A DNA stretch of 64,000 nucleotides, taken from positions 3,367,901 through 3,431,900 of the forward strand of contig JASKMD010000017.1 of the NCBI GenBank assembly GCA_030144725.1. The letters are read 5' to 3'. A model generated the notes under the pieces. The model had not been told where the DNA came from and made no database searches. It was given only the letters and a program-made list of their open reading frames with translations. Source of the stretch: Haematococcus lacustris (Eukaryota; Chlorophyta; Chlorophyceae; Chlamydomonadales; Haematococcaceae). The position numbers were made by a program, and so were the translations under genes. Shown one piece after another: positions 11,578 to 23,332 of this stretch; within the stretch, counting starts at the first letter, position 1, and every line of letters starts with the position of its first letter.

Positions 11578-14063
11578 GCTGGGCAGGCAGTGCGGCCGGG
11601 CGCTGCTGCCTGCACAGGCTGCAGCAGGTCGTGGGCAGGCGCACCTGCTGCTGCAGCTGAGGCCGGCGGGACAGCTCATAGCAGGCAAAGGCCAGCAGCT
11701 CAGCAGTGGTGTCGGAGCCAGCCAGCAGGAACACCATGAGCTCGTCCCTGCAAGGGGCCAGCCAGGTAGGCCTCAGGGGCTGGGAGAGCAGGGAGCGGGT
11801 GGGGTGGGCGATGGTAGGGGAGGGGCAAGTGGGGTGGCAGGGTAGGCAGCACAGCACAGCAGCCTCATCAACCCAGTTGATGGCAGCAGGGGTCAGCAGC
11901 TGGCGGAGGAGGGCCAGGCGGACGGCTGCTCACCTGATGTGCTTGTCTGTCATCAGGCTATTGCCCTGCTGCTGAGCCTGAAGCATCACAGTCAGCAGGT
12001 CCTTGCTGCCATCGTGAAGCCCTTCAGCCCGGCGCTTTGTTATCATGGTTTTGACTAGCTGCAGCCATAGTGAGCACAGCAGCATCAGGGCGTCAAGCTG
12101 CAACTTCAGCCTTATTTAAACAGCTACAACACACCTGGTTGAATGTGCGCAACCCCTCTTGGTAGCCTGCATAGCCAGGAAACACAAAGTGTGGAACTGC
12201 CTTCATGTCGAAGGCGATGAGCATGGCCGGGCCCAACACCGCGTCCCACAGTGTGACAGCGTCTGCGTACCGCGGAGCGCTCCCGGAAAGCGACCCATTC
12301 TGCGCGGCTTCCGCTGCTAGCTCTACGCCCTGGCTGGCCCCGCGCGCCACGGCTAGAGCCTGAAAATCAAATCGGAAGGCTGTACGGCCCAACACGTCGA
12401 GCGTTGCACGACGACACAACTCCTCGACCTCCACATCCTTGGCATGCCCCGCGCCAGCCCTGCAGTGTGACGACAGCGCGAAATGGAAATGAGCAATGAG
12501 GGCGCAGGGTGGCTTGCATGCGGCCCCCTGCGAAGGCGCAGGGTGCCAGCTGCGAAGTGCATGCAGGCAGCAGCGGCTGTGCTGGCGGGCCACTGACTGA
12601 AATAGCATCGTGTCCACCAGCTCCTGCGCCACCGCCGCCATGGTGGGCAGCATGCCCTTCACGAACTCCGCACGGAACCCTGGGTCCAGCACCGCACGCG
12701 CCTCCGCGTGCCGCGCGCCGTCAGGCAGGGTCACCAGGCCCTCGCCTGCACCACAGCGCCAGGCACCCGTTGCCTAGCAAAGCCAGCTATCTGGCCTGGT
12801 CGGCCAAGGGCATTTTTGCATCATGCATGTGTCTACACAACACAGCAACAAGAAGAACACCCCAACTTCTTGGTCTGGTCGGCCAAGGGAAAGTAAGATA
12901 GCTTGCAGTACTTGACTGGCCCGCCTAGTCTAAGCAATCCAGGTCAGGAGTTTTCTGCCACGATCCCATTGAATACCGGGCAGAGGCACCAGCTGAATCC
13001 CTGAACCTATGGGTACATGCTGGATTCATGGTCTCACCCAGGAACTCATGCATGGCGGCCTGCAGCCAGCATGTACACAGCACAACCTCGACATGTCATC
13101 ACAGCAGAGATACTCTGTTGACAAACACCTGCAGATGAGATGAAGCCATGTCTAAGGAAGATGCCCAGTGAAGTGCCTCATAGTGAGGCCATGCAAGGGT
13201 GCTGTTGGCAGAGTCAGGTTGGCTGCTCAAGAGCTTGGGACAGGTGGTATTTGCCGCTACAGCTTACCTGGGTCACTGCTGTGAGAGTGCATCCCTAATC
13301 ACAAAACTCCATTCACAGGGGATGAACAGCACCAATGCAATAGGGTTGGCCAGAGGTGGTAAGCAGCACTGTGTCAGGGGCAACAAAACGGACGCACCAG
13401 CTGCTCCACCCCTTTGCAATAGCGGTCTGCATGGGTGCGCATGATGTGCACGATATCCTCCGGGTGCCGCACATAGACGGCCCGCAGGCCCATCAGGTCA
13501 AAGCTTAGGCTGCGGCTCTTGAACTCCCGGTGCAGCTCAGTGATGCCCCTGGCCAAGTCAGCAGGGCCAGCCACTAGCGCTGTCAGGTTATGTCCACATG
13601 AAGCACCTCAAGTCAGCACAGGGGCAAGCTGCTAATGTTTGGGAATCAGCGCTGCAGCCATGGGAGAGGAAAGTAAAGTGTGGGCACTAGCTCCACTGGT
13701 CGCCATGCATGCGGCCTACTACTCAGGGAAGTGCACTTACACGAAGAGGCTCATGAGGTTGAGGCGGTTCAGTGGCCCGACCCAGGGTATGCCGGGCACA
13801 TGAGGCACGGGCGTGGCGGCAGCGAGCTCGGCAGCGGAAGGACCAAGCGGGTCAGCGGTCACAGCCTCGGGTGCCTTCACGGCTGCTGGACTGCCCACCA
13901 CAGCGCGCCTGCACCTACACGCGGCAGTCATGCCCTCGCCCACCATTGCGGGGTTCATCTGCTGGTGCAGCTCGGACCTGATTTGCGTTGCGCTGGGCAC
14001 GCCACGGCAGCCAGTAGGTCCTGCGCATCGTGGGCGAGGTCGGTACGCGTGCTGCAGAAACAT
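11578..14063 (-). pseudogene. cytochrome P450 (gene 2), 5' half cut off in intron 6 by LINE
   Basis: Minus-strand exons, in order, are: first exon from ATG 14063 with an open frame through GPLNRLNLMSLF; exon 2 about 13565-13390 (AGPADLARGITELHREF, THADRYCKG); exon 3 near 12755-12600 (LPDGARHAEARAVLDPGF); exon 4 (RRATLDVLGRTAFRFDF); exon 5; and the I-helix exon (AGSDTT). The sequence stops in intron 6 at 11578, where the LINE begins. Exons 1-2 are distinct from gene 1 and lack its frameshift. From about 12750 to 11578 the sequence, introns included, is nearly identical to gene 1 at 2557-3725. Exons 4-6 are therefore present twice along the minus strand, once here and once at 8207-7500, so a normal mRNA from this locus is doubtful. 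Confidence 0.65.
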
Positions 14064-14928
14064 GCTTTGTGGTGCAGGGCGCTGCTATGTGTAGCTTATG
14101 CAGCCTGCAATCCTTCACCGACCCCGGGCTAAAAGCATTCACACATGTTAGGACGGGTTACGCGCCTTTTACGACAAAGTGCAGCTGTTCAAAAGTTCCC
14201 AGTTTTCGGGCCCATGCGTGCAGAAGTATGTCAGTTCTGGCCGCCGTCGCTCAGCAACGCAACAATCAAGTAACATTGTGCTCAGTCCGCCGGCACAGCA
14301 TCTTTTATGGTATGGGTTGGTTTATACCGCTTACGCCGTCAGCCGTTAGGCTGCTAGCAACTGGAAGCTGGTGCTGCTGGACATGGAAATGAGACATAGT
14401 CATGAAGGAACTCGAGCATTGCCTGCCAGTTACAGCCTTGTGTGCTGTCATGCGTGTGGGGGAGGGCACAAAGGATACAAAGGTTTGTCTGCCACGGGAG
14501 TAAATTGCACTGCGGTGCAACAATTGCCTCCAATTGTCTGCTACTGAGTCGGTCGCGGTGGTCCGTCACGGCGAGCCTGCCTGAACGAATCACACGAATG
14601 TGAATGCTTGTTGCACTGGGTGTCAACAGCCTGCAGGGCATGCAGCAATACCAAGGCAGGACCCCCGCACCACAGAAGCTGCACCTGCCGAGCTGGTGAT
14701 GGCAGGGGGGCACTGGGTCGCCCCATGGATGTCCGCCCCTCAACCTCCAGCGCAGCATCGGGTTTCCTCATCGCTGTCCTTGATCCCAGCACACCGCACT
14801 GCATTTTCAAGCTGCATTGCTAACTGCAGTTGACAGAGTGCTCAGCGCAGCAGCCGTGCTCAACCCCTCTCTCTAAGGGTTAGGGTTGACCCTACTCCGC
14901 TCCCAAACATCGTGTCCATCAGTGACCA
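14064..14928. other. intergenic, no recognised gene
   Basis: This lies between the P450 gene 2 start and the tRNase Z stop. Small open frames exist on both strands (for example 14354-14758 on the minus strand), but none has recognisable motifs or supported splice structure. The segment should contain the P450 gene 2 promoter near 14064-14400. Confidence 0.4.
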
Positions 14929-15695
14929 TCACTTGTGGGACGGCGGAGCTGCCGCGTCCTCGTCTTGCTCCCAGCCATCCTCTTCTTGCTGAAAGAACGC
15001 GCCTAGAGGCGGAACTATGCGAGGCAGCCACGGCAGGTCTGCAAGGTTGATGGTCATGAAGTCGAGCGCGACGGCCATGTTACGATGCGCCGTGAGGTCG
15101 ACCTTCGGCAAGCATGGGTACCGCGTGGAAAAGTGCGTCAGCACGACGCGGTACACCCCAGCCTGCAGGCGCACAGCGCACAGACGGCAGTGCCTGCTGC
15201 GAGTGTTGTCGCCCACTGCAACGATGCTGGGCAGGGCAGTACATGCCTGGGTTGTGCGGGTATGCTTGCCTTGTCCGCTATGCCCAATGCTTCTCCCGTC
15301 GTGGAGTGTCGTTTGCGCACAGCGTCCTCCTCCATGTCGTCCTCAAATGTCGCTTCGTGCACGAGCAACGTCACACCCCGGGCTGCGTGTATGGTCTGCA
15401 AAGCGACGACAGCGCATAAGTTTCAGCTGATCTGCAGCCCGACCAGTGGCACCGGTGGTGTGCCAGCGAGCCGGACCATCTGTCCGGGCGATGAGGCTGA
15501 CGGCGCACCTGAGGACACGGCCGGGAGTCGCCTGAGAACACCATGCTCCAGCCCTGCTTGCTGACCAGACGCACACCACAGGAATGGCGGATATGCACCA
15601 CCTCAAATGGCTGCAGCTCTGTCAACCCCAGCTGCTCCTTGGCCTGCATCGAACAGAATCATCCCAACACTGACACACAGCGCTAGTGTGCAAGC

Positions 15696-15748
<53 letters not shown>

Positions 15749-16834
15749 TGTGTGTGTGTGTGTGTGGCAACACGTGCAACCACTACACTGCTACCTGCAA
15801 CTACACACCCCTTCCACACCCCATCCTACAAACCCATCTACACCCTAAGAACCTAGTCACTGCTGTGCATTGGGTGTACCGCAGCCCAGGGGTCGACAGA
15901 TGCAGGCCATTCTGAACCTGATGACCTGTGCTGTTGCCATAGCTTGTGGTCTGGTCAATGCTGGCTTCAGTCAGGTAGTACTGCCACTGCTAGCCTTTGT
16001 TTCACAGGAGCAGCCCTGCTTGGCTGCGCCCCGAGGTGAGGCTTGACCGGCAGCGGCCTGAACCTGCTGCAGGTGGACACCCAGCTGTGTTGGAGCCCAG
16101 CTGCTTGGACGCAGCTGCTGCAGGTGCACACACAGCCACCTGTGTGAAGGCTTGCATGACGACTGGGGGTGGCATGCGGCCGCAGAAGCCTGGGAGCAGA
16201 GCCAGGTTTGGAAGGAAGTGGAAGGCCAGAGGAGTCTGCGGAGGGATGGGGCAGAGGGGTGCCAGGTGAAGGACAAGGTAAGACCGACAGGGGTGGGGTC
16301 AGGGGCAAGGGCCGGGAGGCCTGTGGGGTGAGGACAGCCCCCTTAACCGCAATCCTAGCGGTTCCCATGCGGCCATCCGGCCATGGCTCCCACACCTAAT
16401 CGCAGGTCATCACTTAGGCGCCCCTACCAACAGGCCTGCCCCTGCCCCTGCCCCTGCCCCTGCCCCTGCCCCTGCCCCTGCCCCTGCCCCTGCCCCTGCC
16501 CCTGCCCCTGCCCCTGCCCCTGCCCCTGCCCCTGCCCCTGCCCCTGCCCCTGCCCCTGCCCCTACCAACAGACCTGTGCATTTGTGGTGCTTGTGACCGA
16601 CTGTGTGTCTGCCTGTGTTCCCTTTCCCACTCCCCGTCTGCTCTCACCGCTTCCTGGTACAGCTGCAAGACATGAAACAAGGGCAGGGGGCCGATCACCA
16701 GAAGAGGTGAGGGCACCTCCCTCCAGGCTGCCTGCTGCTGATGTGTTGTCCCTGGCAACTTCGGCTGTGTCAGCCCCTCCATGGAAGGCTGCTGCAGACC
16801 ACAATCAGGTGCTGACGGTAGCTCCGGGTGGGTT

Positions 16835-16867
<33 letters not shown>

Positions 16868-19800
16868 TGTTGTTGCTCGTGCAGTTTTGCCCGCAGCTGC
16901 AGCAGGCGGTACAGGCCACCGTGGTGGTCGGCATGCATGTGACTGATCCACACACAGCGCAGGCCCAGCACGCGGCGCTCAGCCTCTGCTGCTCCAAACC
17001 TAGACAGGGGCACAGGGGGTGCGACAGGGGCACAGGGTCAGCAGCAATGGGTGAGCAGCACGGGTGCTAATGAGGTGAAGACACAGTTCGGGGTCAGGGG
17101 AGGAGGAAACAAGTCTATGAAGCAAGAGAAAAAGAGAAAAAAAAGAGTATGAAGGAAGTTCAAGGAGCAAGAGGAGGAGGAAGAGTATGAAGGATGTCCA
17201 AGAAGCAAGAGGAGAAGAAAGAGGTTTTGTGTGGAGGAGGAGAAACAGTTTGGAGAAAGAGGAGGAGGAGCGTTGATGAACACGGCATAGCCAGATGAGG
17301 GGCGGCAGGTGAGCAGCAGGCAGCAGGCGGTGTTGTCATTGGTGTGTTAGCCATCCACTTTTACCTTCCCTCCCAGCTCTCCCAACCCTCCTTCCTAGCC
17401 CGCCTTTCCAACCCACCCTGCATGCCCCACCAGCTTCCCCCTCAGCCCTTGCCTTGTCCCTGTCCCTGCTGCGCCCCCGCCCCCGCCCCCGCCCCCGCCC
17501 CCGCCCCTGCCCCTGCCCCTGCCCCTGCCCCTGCCCCTGCCCCTGCCCCTGCCCCTGCCCCTGCCCCTGCCCCTGCCCCTGCCCCTGCCCCTGCCCCTGC
17601 CCCTGCCCCTGCCCCTGCCCCTGCCTCTCTCTTGCACGGCTCCTGGCTCCGACCTGCGCTTCAGCTGGCCCAGGCAGTCCTCCCCCGCATCAAGCAGCAG
17701 GCCCCCGCGGTGGAAGCAGTCCAGGTAGAGGGCGGTGACGTTGCGGTACTTGGAGGGCTGGGAGGCCCCGGTGCCCAGGAAGGTCACTGCCATCTCATGC
17801 CTGAACAGGGAGAGAACAAGTCTGTGAGGGCCAGGGATGCTGGGGTTCACAGCCAGGGTTGAGGGTATGGGGTGCCAGGGTGGTAATCAGGGTAGGGGTA
17901 TGGGGCTGGAAACCGGTGTGGGTGTGCGGGGGTAGGGGCCAGGGTGGGGGTGCGGGTGGGGCCAGGGTGAGCGGTGAGTGGTCAGGGTGCTGCAGGAGGG
18001 GGGTCAGGCCTGGGGCACATGTTGGAAGCACTGGTGGTCAGACAGGCCCGCACCTCACCTGCCCACTCCTACAAGGCAAGCCGGCACCTCCTCGCCCTCC
18101 ACGCTGCCTGGCTCCTCCACCTTCAGCCCCATGCCAGCAGCTCCTTCCCCCACAGCTGCTGCTGCTGCTGCTGCTGCCTGCCTGGCTGCCACCTCCTCAC
18201 CCTCTGCTGCTGCCCCAGACCCTACTGACTCTGTCACTGCTGCCAGTGCTTGTGCAGCTTGCTGCACAGCCTGAGCTGACTGCAGCACAGCCCCTGCCTT
18301 GGCCTTGAACTCCTTCAGCACAGCGGGCAGACACAGGTCAGGCGAGGGCACATCGCCAGCAGCCACTCCCTGCTGCTTCTGAGGGGCAAGGTGCAGGCGC
18401 AGCAGGTTGGCGCCGGGAACATATTGTGAGAGGGGGGTCAGGGAGGGAGCGGCGGCAGCCCCTGCCCCTGCCCCTGCCTTGAGCTTTGCCCCTGCGCCGT
18501 TAGCCTTTCCCGCAGCGCTGGCTTCCTTCACCTCCGAGCCCCCGGGCTGCCCACGTGCCTTTGCCTTTGCCTGGCTGCCCTTCTCCGCTGACCTGCCCTG
18601 AGCCCCTGTCGCCTTCAACCCAACAGCTGGTGCAGTGGCAAGAGCTGAGGGGCCTGCTGCTGCCCCTGCCACATCCCTCATGGCTGAGGGAGACAAGCCT
18701 GGGTGTGATGTGGAGTGCGAGACAGGTGCCGCAGCAGCACCTCCAGAAGAAGGCAGGGGCACCAGGGAAGGCGTAGGGTCGGACAGCAATGCTGCAGAAC
18801 CACTGCCCTCTTCCACCACCATTGGCCCAGCTGCATCTCTTGCTGCTGTAGTGGCTGTTGCTCCTGTTGCTGATCTTGCTGCTTGCTGGCCTGCCTCGCT
18901 GCCCTCTTGCTTCCCTGGCAGGTGTGATGCCGGCAGCAGCAGCGGGAACAGCCCTGGGTGGATGGCATGCAGCTTAGCCTGCAGGATTGTGGCCCGGCAT
19001 TGTGTGACCGCCTGGGGCCCAGAGGTGTGACCGGGTCTGCACAGCAGGTGGGTCACACCTGCACCCAAGCTGTCCATCCAGGCCTTGTATGGGGGAGAGC
19101 GCAAGAGGAGCGGAGGGGTCAGGTGGGCCACCACCACAAGCGGCCGCTGCCCCTGCTGCTCATTCTGCCCCTGCTGCGCCTGCTGCCCTTGCTGGCCCTG
19201 CTGGCCTCCAAGCCATCTCCCCAGCGTCTTCTGCTCCCTCACTGCCTGCAGGTGCGCTAGCGAGGGCACATCCAGCACCACCAGCACTGGTCCAGGCTGC
19301 CCGGGGCTCATGACCTCCCCGGGCTGCACCAGCCGCCCGCAAGGCAGGCTCACTGGCTGCCCGCGCTGCAGCTGGCCCCGCAGCGGCCCCCTCACGCCCA
19401 GCGCCTCGGCCCGGCCAGCGTCGAACTTCCCAGGCATGCCGGCCAGCTCACAAACATAACCCAAGGTTGTGACGGAGGGGGAGGGGAGCGCAAGGGAGGA
19501 GGAGAAGGGGAGGGCGGGGGGAGGTGAGAGAGGATGAGTGAGATGCCCCTGCCCCTGCCCTTGCCCCTGAGGCCCCTGCCCATGCCCTTGTGCCTCCCTG
19601 TTGACCTGCTGCCCTTGCTCAAGGTGACGGGCAGGATTCCCATTGGCTTCACCCAGCTGGCCTTGGTGGATCCTTGATCCTTGCTGCGTGAAAAGAAGGG
19701 GGTCCAATGACTCGTCACCTCCACCTGGACCAGCCAGGCCTATGTCCATGGCACCTGCCACCGGGACCTCTGTTTGCACCCCTGAGCTGTCAGGCGCTGG

Positions 19801-22096
19801 CTCTGTGGGCGCTCCTGCTTTGTGGGCGCTCTGCTCCAACCTTGGTCGCTTGGCAATGGGCAGTCCAGCCTGGCCCTCCTCTGCTGCCTGGTGCGCGGCT
19901 GGCTGGGCAGGGTGGGTCTGGGTGGGACTGGAGTCAAGCTGTGCGGTGTCTCTTGCTGATGTTGGAGCCATCAGGGTTTTGGCTGGTGCGGGTGAGGGGG
20001 TGGAAGGCGGGGCCATGTCAGATGCTGTTGAGCCCTGCCCAGCCCCTCCCTGCTGCTGCTGCTGCTCCCCGGCTGGCTGCTGCTGCTTTGGCCTTCCCTC
20101 TGGCACCGGCGAATACACTGGCAGGGGCGGTGGCTGGAGGTCAGCAGAAGTAGAGTGAGTGTGTGAGGAGGAAGGTGTGATGTTGAAGGCTGACAGGGTG
20201 AGGTACGCAGTCTTCAGCAGCAGCTGAGGAGCAGCGCTGGCATCAGCTTCATCTGAGGGTGCGAAGCAGCAAGGCTGTACTCTTCATCCGTGCTCCCCCC
20301 ACTCCCACCCCCACCCCCACCCCCACCAATCATCACCACCACCACCACCACCATCACCACAGCGTCAGCACAGCGTCAGCACTACAGCCAGCCACAGCAC
20401 CAAACTCGCCACCGCTGACCAAGGCCATTGAAACACCTCCTCCATTTCCATGGCGCCTTCCGCTCAGTGCTTCATTCCAACATTGCCGTGCCAAGAACTC
20501 CATGCCCTGCGCCTCGTATGCAGTGTCCACCCCATCCGTCTAGAGTGGCCCACTAAGCCACTCACCGGCCACAGCTCCGCCCGCCTCCACCACTCTCAAC
20601 TCCTGCTCCTGGTTGATGTAGGGCTTGAAGGCAGCCACATAGCCAGCAGTGCCAGGCGGGCCATGCAGGGTGCAGTGGGGCAGGGCCGCCCCGCCCTTGC
20701 CCTGTAGCAGACCCCCTGCATCAGCTGCAGCTGCCAGGCCTGAGCCCGACGACAGCAGCATGCCTGCAGCACAGGGGGCATCAGGGCCAGGGTCAGGGCC
20801 AGGGTCAGGTCCAGATATGGTCAAGGAGAGGTCAGGGCTGGTGTTGTGTGGTTCAGAGTGCTCCAGTGCCGCTGGCTGACCCACATGCTGGGCACTGGAG
20901 GCTGGGAGGCTCGCAGACCCTCCCAGTGCTGACAAGGCCCATGCACCCATGATTGTGCAGGTGAGCAGCTGATGACAGAGATGGCAGGCTGCCTTGGTGG
21001 CTGACTAGCTGAGGAGCTACTGGCTGAGTGAGATGGCAGGGCCGCTAGGGTTGGGCGAGCCTACAGCGCTGCAGCTCGGGCTCACACTCCTCGCCACCAA
21101 AATGGCGGGAAAACATATAATGAGGATACCGGGATTCGAGCCTGGCACCTGTGCCTGCTGGCACACACCATTTGCATGTGGCTGATGGCAAGGGGTACCC
21201 TGCAGGGGGCTTCAAGCTTCAAGCACCGAGCAATTAAGGCCTAGGCTCAGCAGCCTGTTGCTGTTGCTAACATAAGCTACACTAAGCTGTTGCTAACATA
21301 AGAGCATGTGTTTCTTGCCAACATCTATAGCCCAACCTTTTTGATGGTGGGGACATGGAATAAGATGTTCCAGGTAACATAGCCCCTAGTTGTAGGGGAG
21401 ATGTGGGCTGGCACCCACCCGGCAGGCCCGCCATGGTCTCTGTGGAGACACGTGTGAAGAAGTAGTTGTCAAGCTGCATGTGTGCATGCAGGCATGCGCC
21501 TGCACATGTTTTCAGGGAAGCTGTACATAATCATGATAAGCGGTTTATGATACATGGTGAACGGTACATCCTACTTAGATGTGTGAGAGATATGGCAGCT
21601 GCAGGTGGAAGTAGGTGACAGAGGGATGCAGTTAGCGCAGGCACTACCAAAAGTAGGGCAGGTCGCGCTAAAACACCGGCAGCAGAGACGAGGGGCTGGG
21701 GTAGCGTGCGGGTCCCACCTTTTGCATGCGTAGCTTATTTTCCCGGAACATACGCTGCAACCCCTCCCCAGCATTGAACAGGTACCTGCCCTCTTTATCT
21801 AGGAAGAGGAGCAGGGAGGGGCTGTTGTGGTCAACGTCTGTTGCCAGCACCTGGGGTCAAGTCAGGCACCTTGCTACAAGCCTCTATCATGAGAAGAAAT
21901 TGACATCGCGGCTGCATCTCACCTGCACGTAACTTAGGTAGTGCGCCGCTGCATCCTGTGGCGGCGGTCCGCGCTGGTCGCGCTGTTTCGCTTTCGGCTT
22001 GGGGCCAACCACCGCGCCCATACTTCTGGCTTTAACAAAATCTACGCCACGCTGAGGGGCACACAAGCTGCCGCGCAACTTCCAAATGACCCACAT
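14929..22096 (-). CDS. long-form tRNase Z (RNase Z, ELAC2-like)
   Basis: This endonuclease removes 3' trailers from pre-tRNAs. Minus-strand exons are about 22096-21923, 21850-21719 ([15 protein letters not shown]), 21473-21419 (FFTRVS), 20763-20566 ([15 protein letters not shown]), 20251-18061, 17800-17654 ([16 protein letters not shown]), 16999-16648 (metal-binding HMHADHHGG, then [10 protein letters not shown]), 15643-15509 (FSGDSRPC), 15395-15270 ([17 protein letters not shown]) and 15162-14929 ([10 protein letters not shown], stop TGA). An exon between 16648 and 15643 is needed by phase but not identified. The amino and carboxy halves are both present, as in long-form enzymes. The 2.2-kb exon carries LGYVCELAG and large Q/G/A-rich insertions. 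The intron 15269-15163 fits a GC-AG boundary with phase preserved. The start codon is uncertain; an upstream M in the first exon is assumed. Confidence 0.85.
15698..15766. repeat. (TG)n dinucleotide microsatellite
   Basis: About 34 TG units with one TA interruption near 15741, lying in an intron of the tRNase Z gene. The run reads CA on the coding strand. Confidence 0.95.
16434..16563. repeat. (CCCCTG)n hexanucleotide repeat
   Basis: About 21 copies of the hexamer CCCCTG lie in an intron of the tRNase Z gene. On the gene strand it reads CAGGGG and would translate to an Arg-Gly run, which explains a spurious glycine/arginine-rich open frame. Confidence 0.95.
17090..17285. repeat. purine-rich degenerate tandem repeat
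   Basis: The plus strand is almost pure A/G, with AGAGTATGAAGGA recurring about 48 bases apart and many GAGGAGGA blocks. It lies in the tRNase Z intron between the exons at 17654 and 16999, so the transcript would carry a long polypyrimidine tract. Confidence 0.7.
17473..17625. repeat. second hexanucleotide repeat, CCCCCG then CCCCTG
   Basis: About five CCCCCG units grade into about twenty CCCCTG units, next to the tRNase Z exon ending at 17654. This is the same hexamer family and phase as the array 1 kb away in the same gene. Confidence 0.9.
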
Positions 22097-22388
22097 GGCC
22101 GCATTGCTTTCCGTACTAGACGAAGCTTGGCTTGGTGGGCGGTACGATGGCTTGGGGCATGCTATGGGGCAAGGCAGGATGAAGACCCGGTCAGGTGATC
22201 AAGGTGCCTCCACCATCGTTACCCGGTTTGCTGTGTGTAAGTCTTACATCTCTAATGTCACTAGCATTCCATGCTACCCCCCTTTAACGTACTCTTATCT
22301 GCATATAAAGGGTGCACAGTGACTGGCTCTGATGGAGCTGGGAGCTGTGAGAAATAGGACGACGTGGTGGTGGATAAGTTGATGGTGG

Positions 22389-22990
22389 TTGAAGATAGTT
22401 GAAGGTGGACGGGTCTTCAAGGTGCTGCATGAGTGGGGGCGTGGAGACAACCTACATGTGGCGTATAACTTGCATAACCCTGGCATGTGTGCCATGCGTG
22501 CCATGCACTTCCACCTGAAGACTGAGGCAGTGTCCATGGGGTGCTGTGGCTGTGTTAAGCAGGTGTTCGTCTTCGTTGACAACGCTGGCAGTGGCACAAG
22601 GGATGGGTGGGGCGCCAAGGCAGTGCTACAGGCCTGCTTTGAGGTGGTGGAGAGGCCCATGGGTGATGACCAGCAGAGGGACAAGGTGGTGTTAGTGGAC
22701 GAGTTCCACACCAGCCGGGTCAGCTCAGCTATGGGATTGCCATTAGCAGTGTGGGTGTACACCATGACCAGCTCCCACCAGAGGACCCCCCAGTGCCCCG
22801 CTTACGCCTGCTCCTACAGCCCCCGCGCAGCTAGCCAGTCACACAGCCAGTAGCTTCAGAGTTAGCGCCCAGCGGCCACCCGCCAGCCCAGCACTAAGCG
22901 CACCAAGGCTGCCCGGGCACCTGGAACCTGCAATGGCGAAGGCAAGGTCAAGGGACCAATGAGCCCCAGGGGCTAAGGGCCAGGGGGCCA
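22389..22990 (+). pseudogene. Fanzor/TnpB-like fragment (middle part)
   Basis: The open frame from about 22389 to 22853 carries FVDNAGSGTRDGWGAKAVL, ACFEVVERP, then KVVLVDEFHTSRVSSAMG, the same order as at 176-345. The frame then decays; near 22870-22980 a shifted reading gives STKRTKAARAPG, like the KRSKRTKAEQ linker of the other copies. RuvC-III (DRDxNAALN) is absent. It lies between the tRNase Z 5' end and the HAD gene, both of which seem unaffected. Confidence 0.45.
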
Positions 22991-23332
22991 AGGGGACAAG
23001 GGGCTACCAAGCCAGCATCTTCACAGCTTGGACCCAGCACCCCACCGCATGCACTCCACCGTCACGAGCCTTCCAATGCCTGCCACGCCTGACAAGCTGC
23101 AGCTCCCTTTCCACGCATCCCGCTTTAGCCACCGCTTGAAGTAGCAGTAGTTTTTCTAGACACAGGTGCTTTTTGCTAGTAGCAGCTGATTGCTACGGAC
23201 AAGCATTCTAGGCGTCATGCTGTTGTTGCACTTTGGCTACACACATGGTGCTGTCGCTGTCGCTAGCCAGCTTTTCGCTTGACACGTTGTCTTTGCTGCT
23301 TGCCTGACGACCTGCGCGTAACGCCCGCGACA
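22991..23332. other. intergenic, probable HAD gene promoter
   Basis: No open frame of note. This segment precedes the assigned ATG at 23333 and should carry the promoter and 5' UTR of the HAD hydrolase gene. I see no clear TATA element. Confidence 0.3.

Noticed and set aside
8198..11590. Target-site duplication around the LINE
   Set aside because: Sequences next to the 5' end (CCTGCCCAGCCTGGG) and after the poly(A) (GTGTTGGGCCG) do not match.
8839..11688. Intact, active LINE reverse transcriptase
   Set aside because: The catalytic RT motifs and endonuclease are missing; the long frame is only the C-terminal portion with P450 sequence fused at its 5' end.
16383..17013. Arg-Gly repeat domain fused to tRNase Z
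   Set aside because: The GRGRGR run is the translated hexamer microsatellite beyond a consistent donor at 16646-16647.
21120..21160. Second tRNA/SINE B-box (GGGATTCGAGCC) in a tRNase Z intron
   Set aside because: It has a loose B-box match only, with no A-box or cloverleaf.
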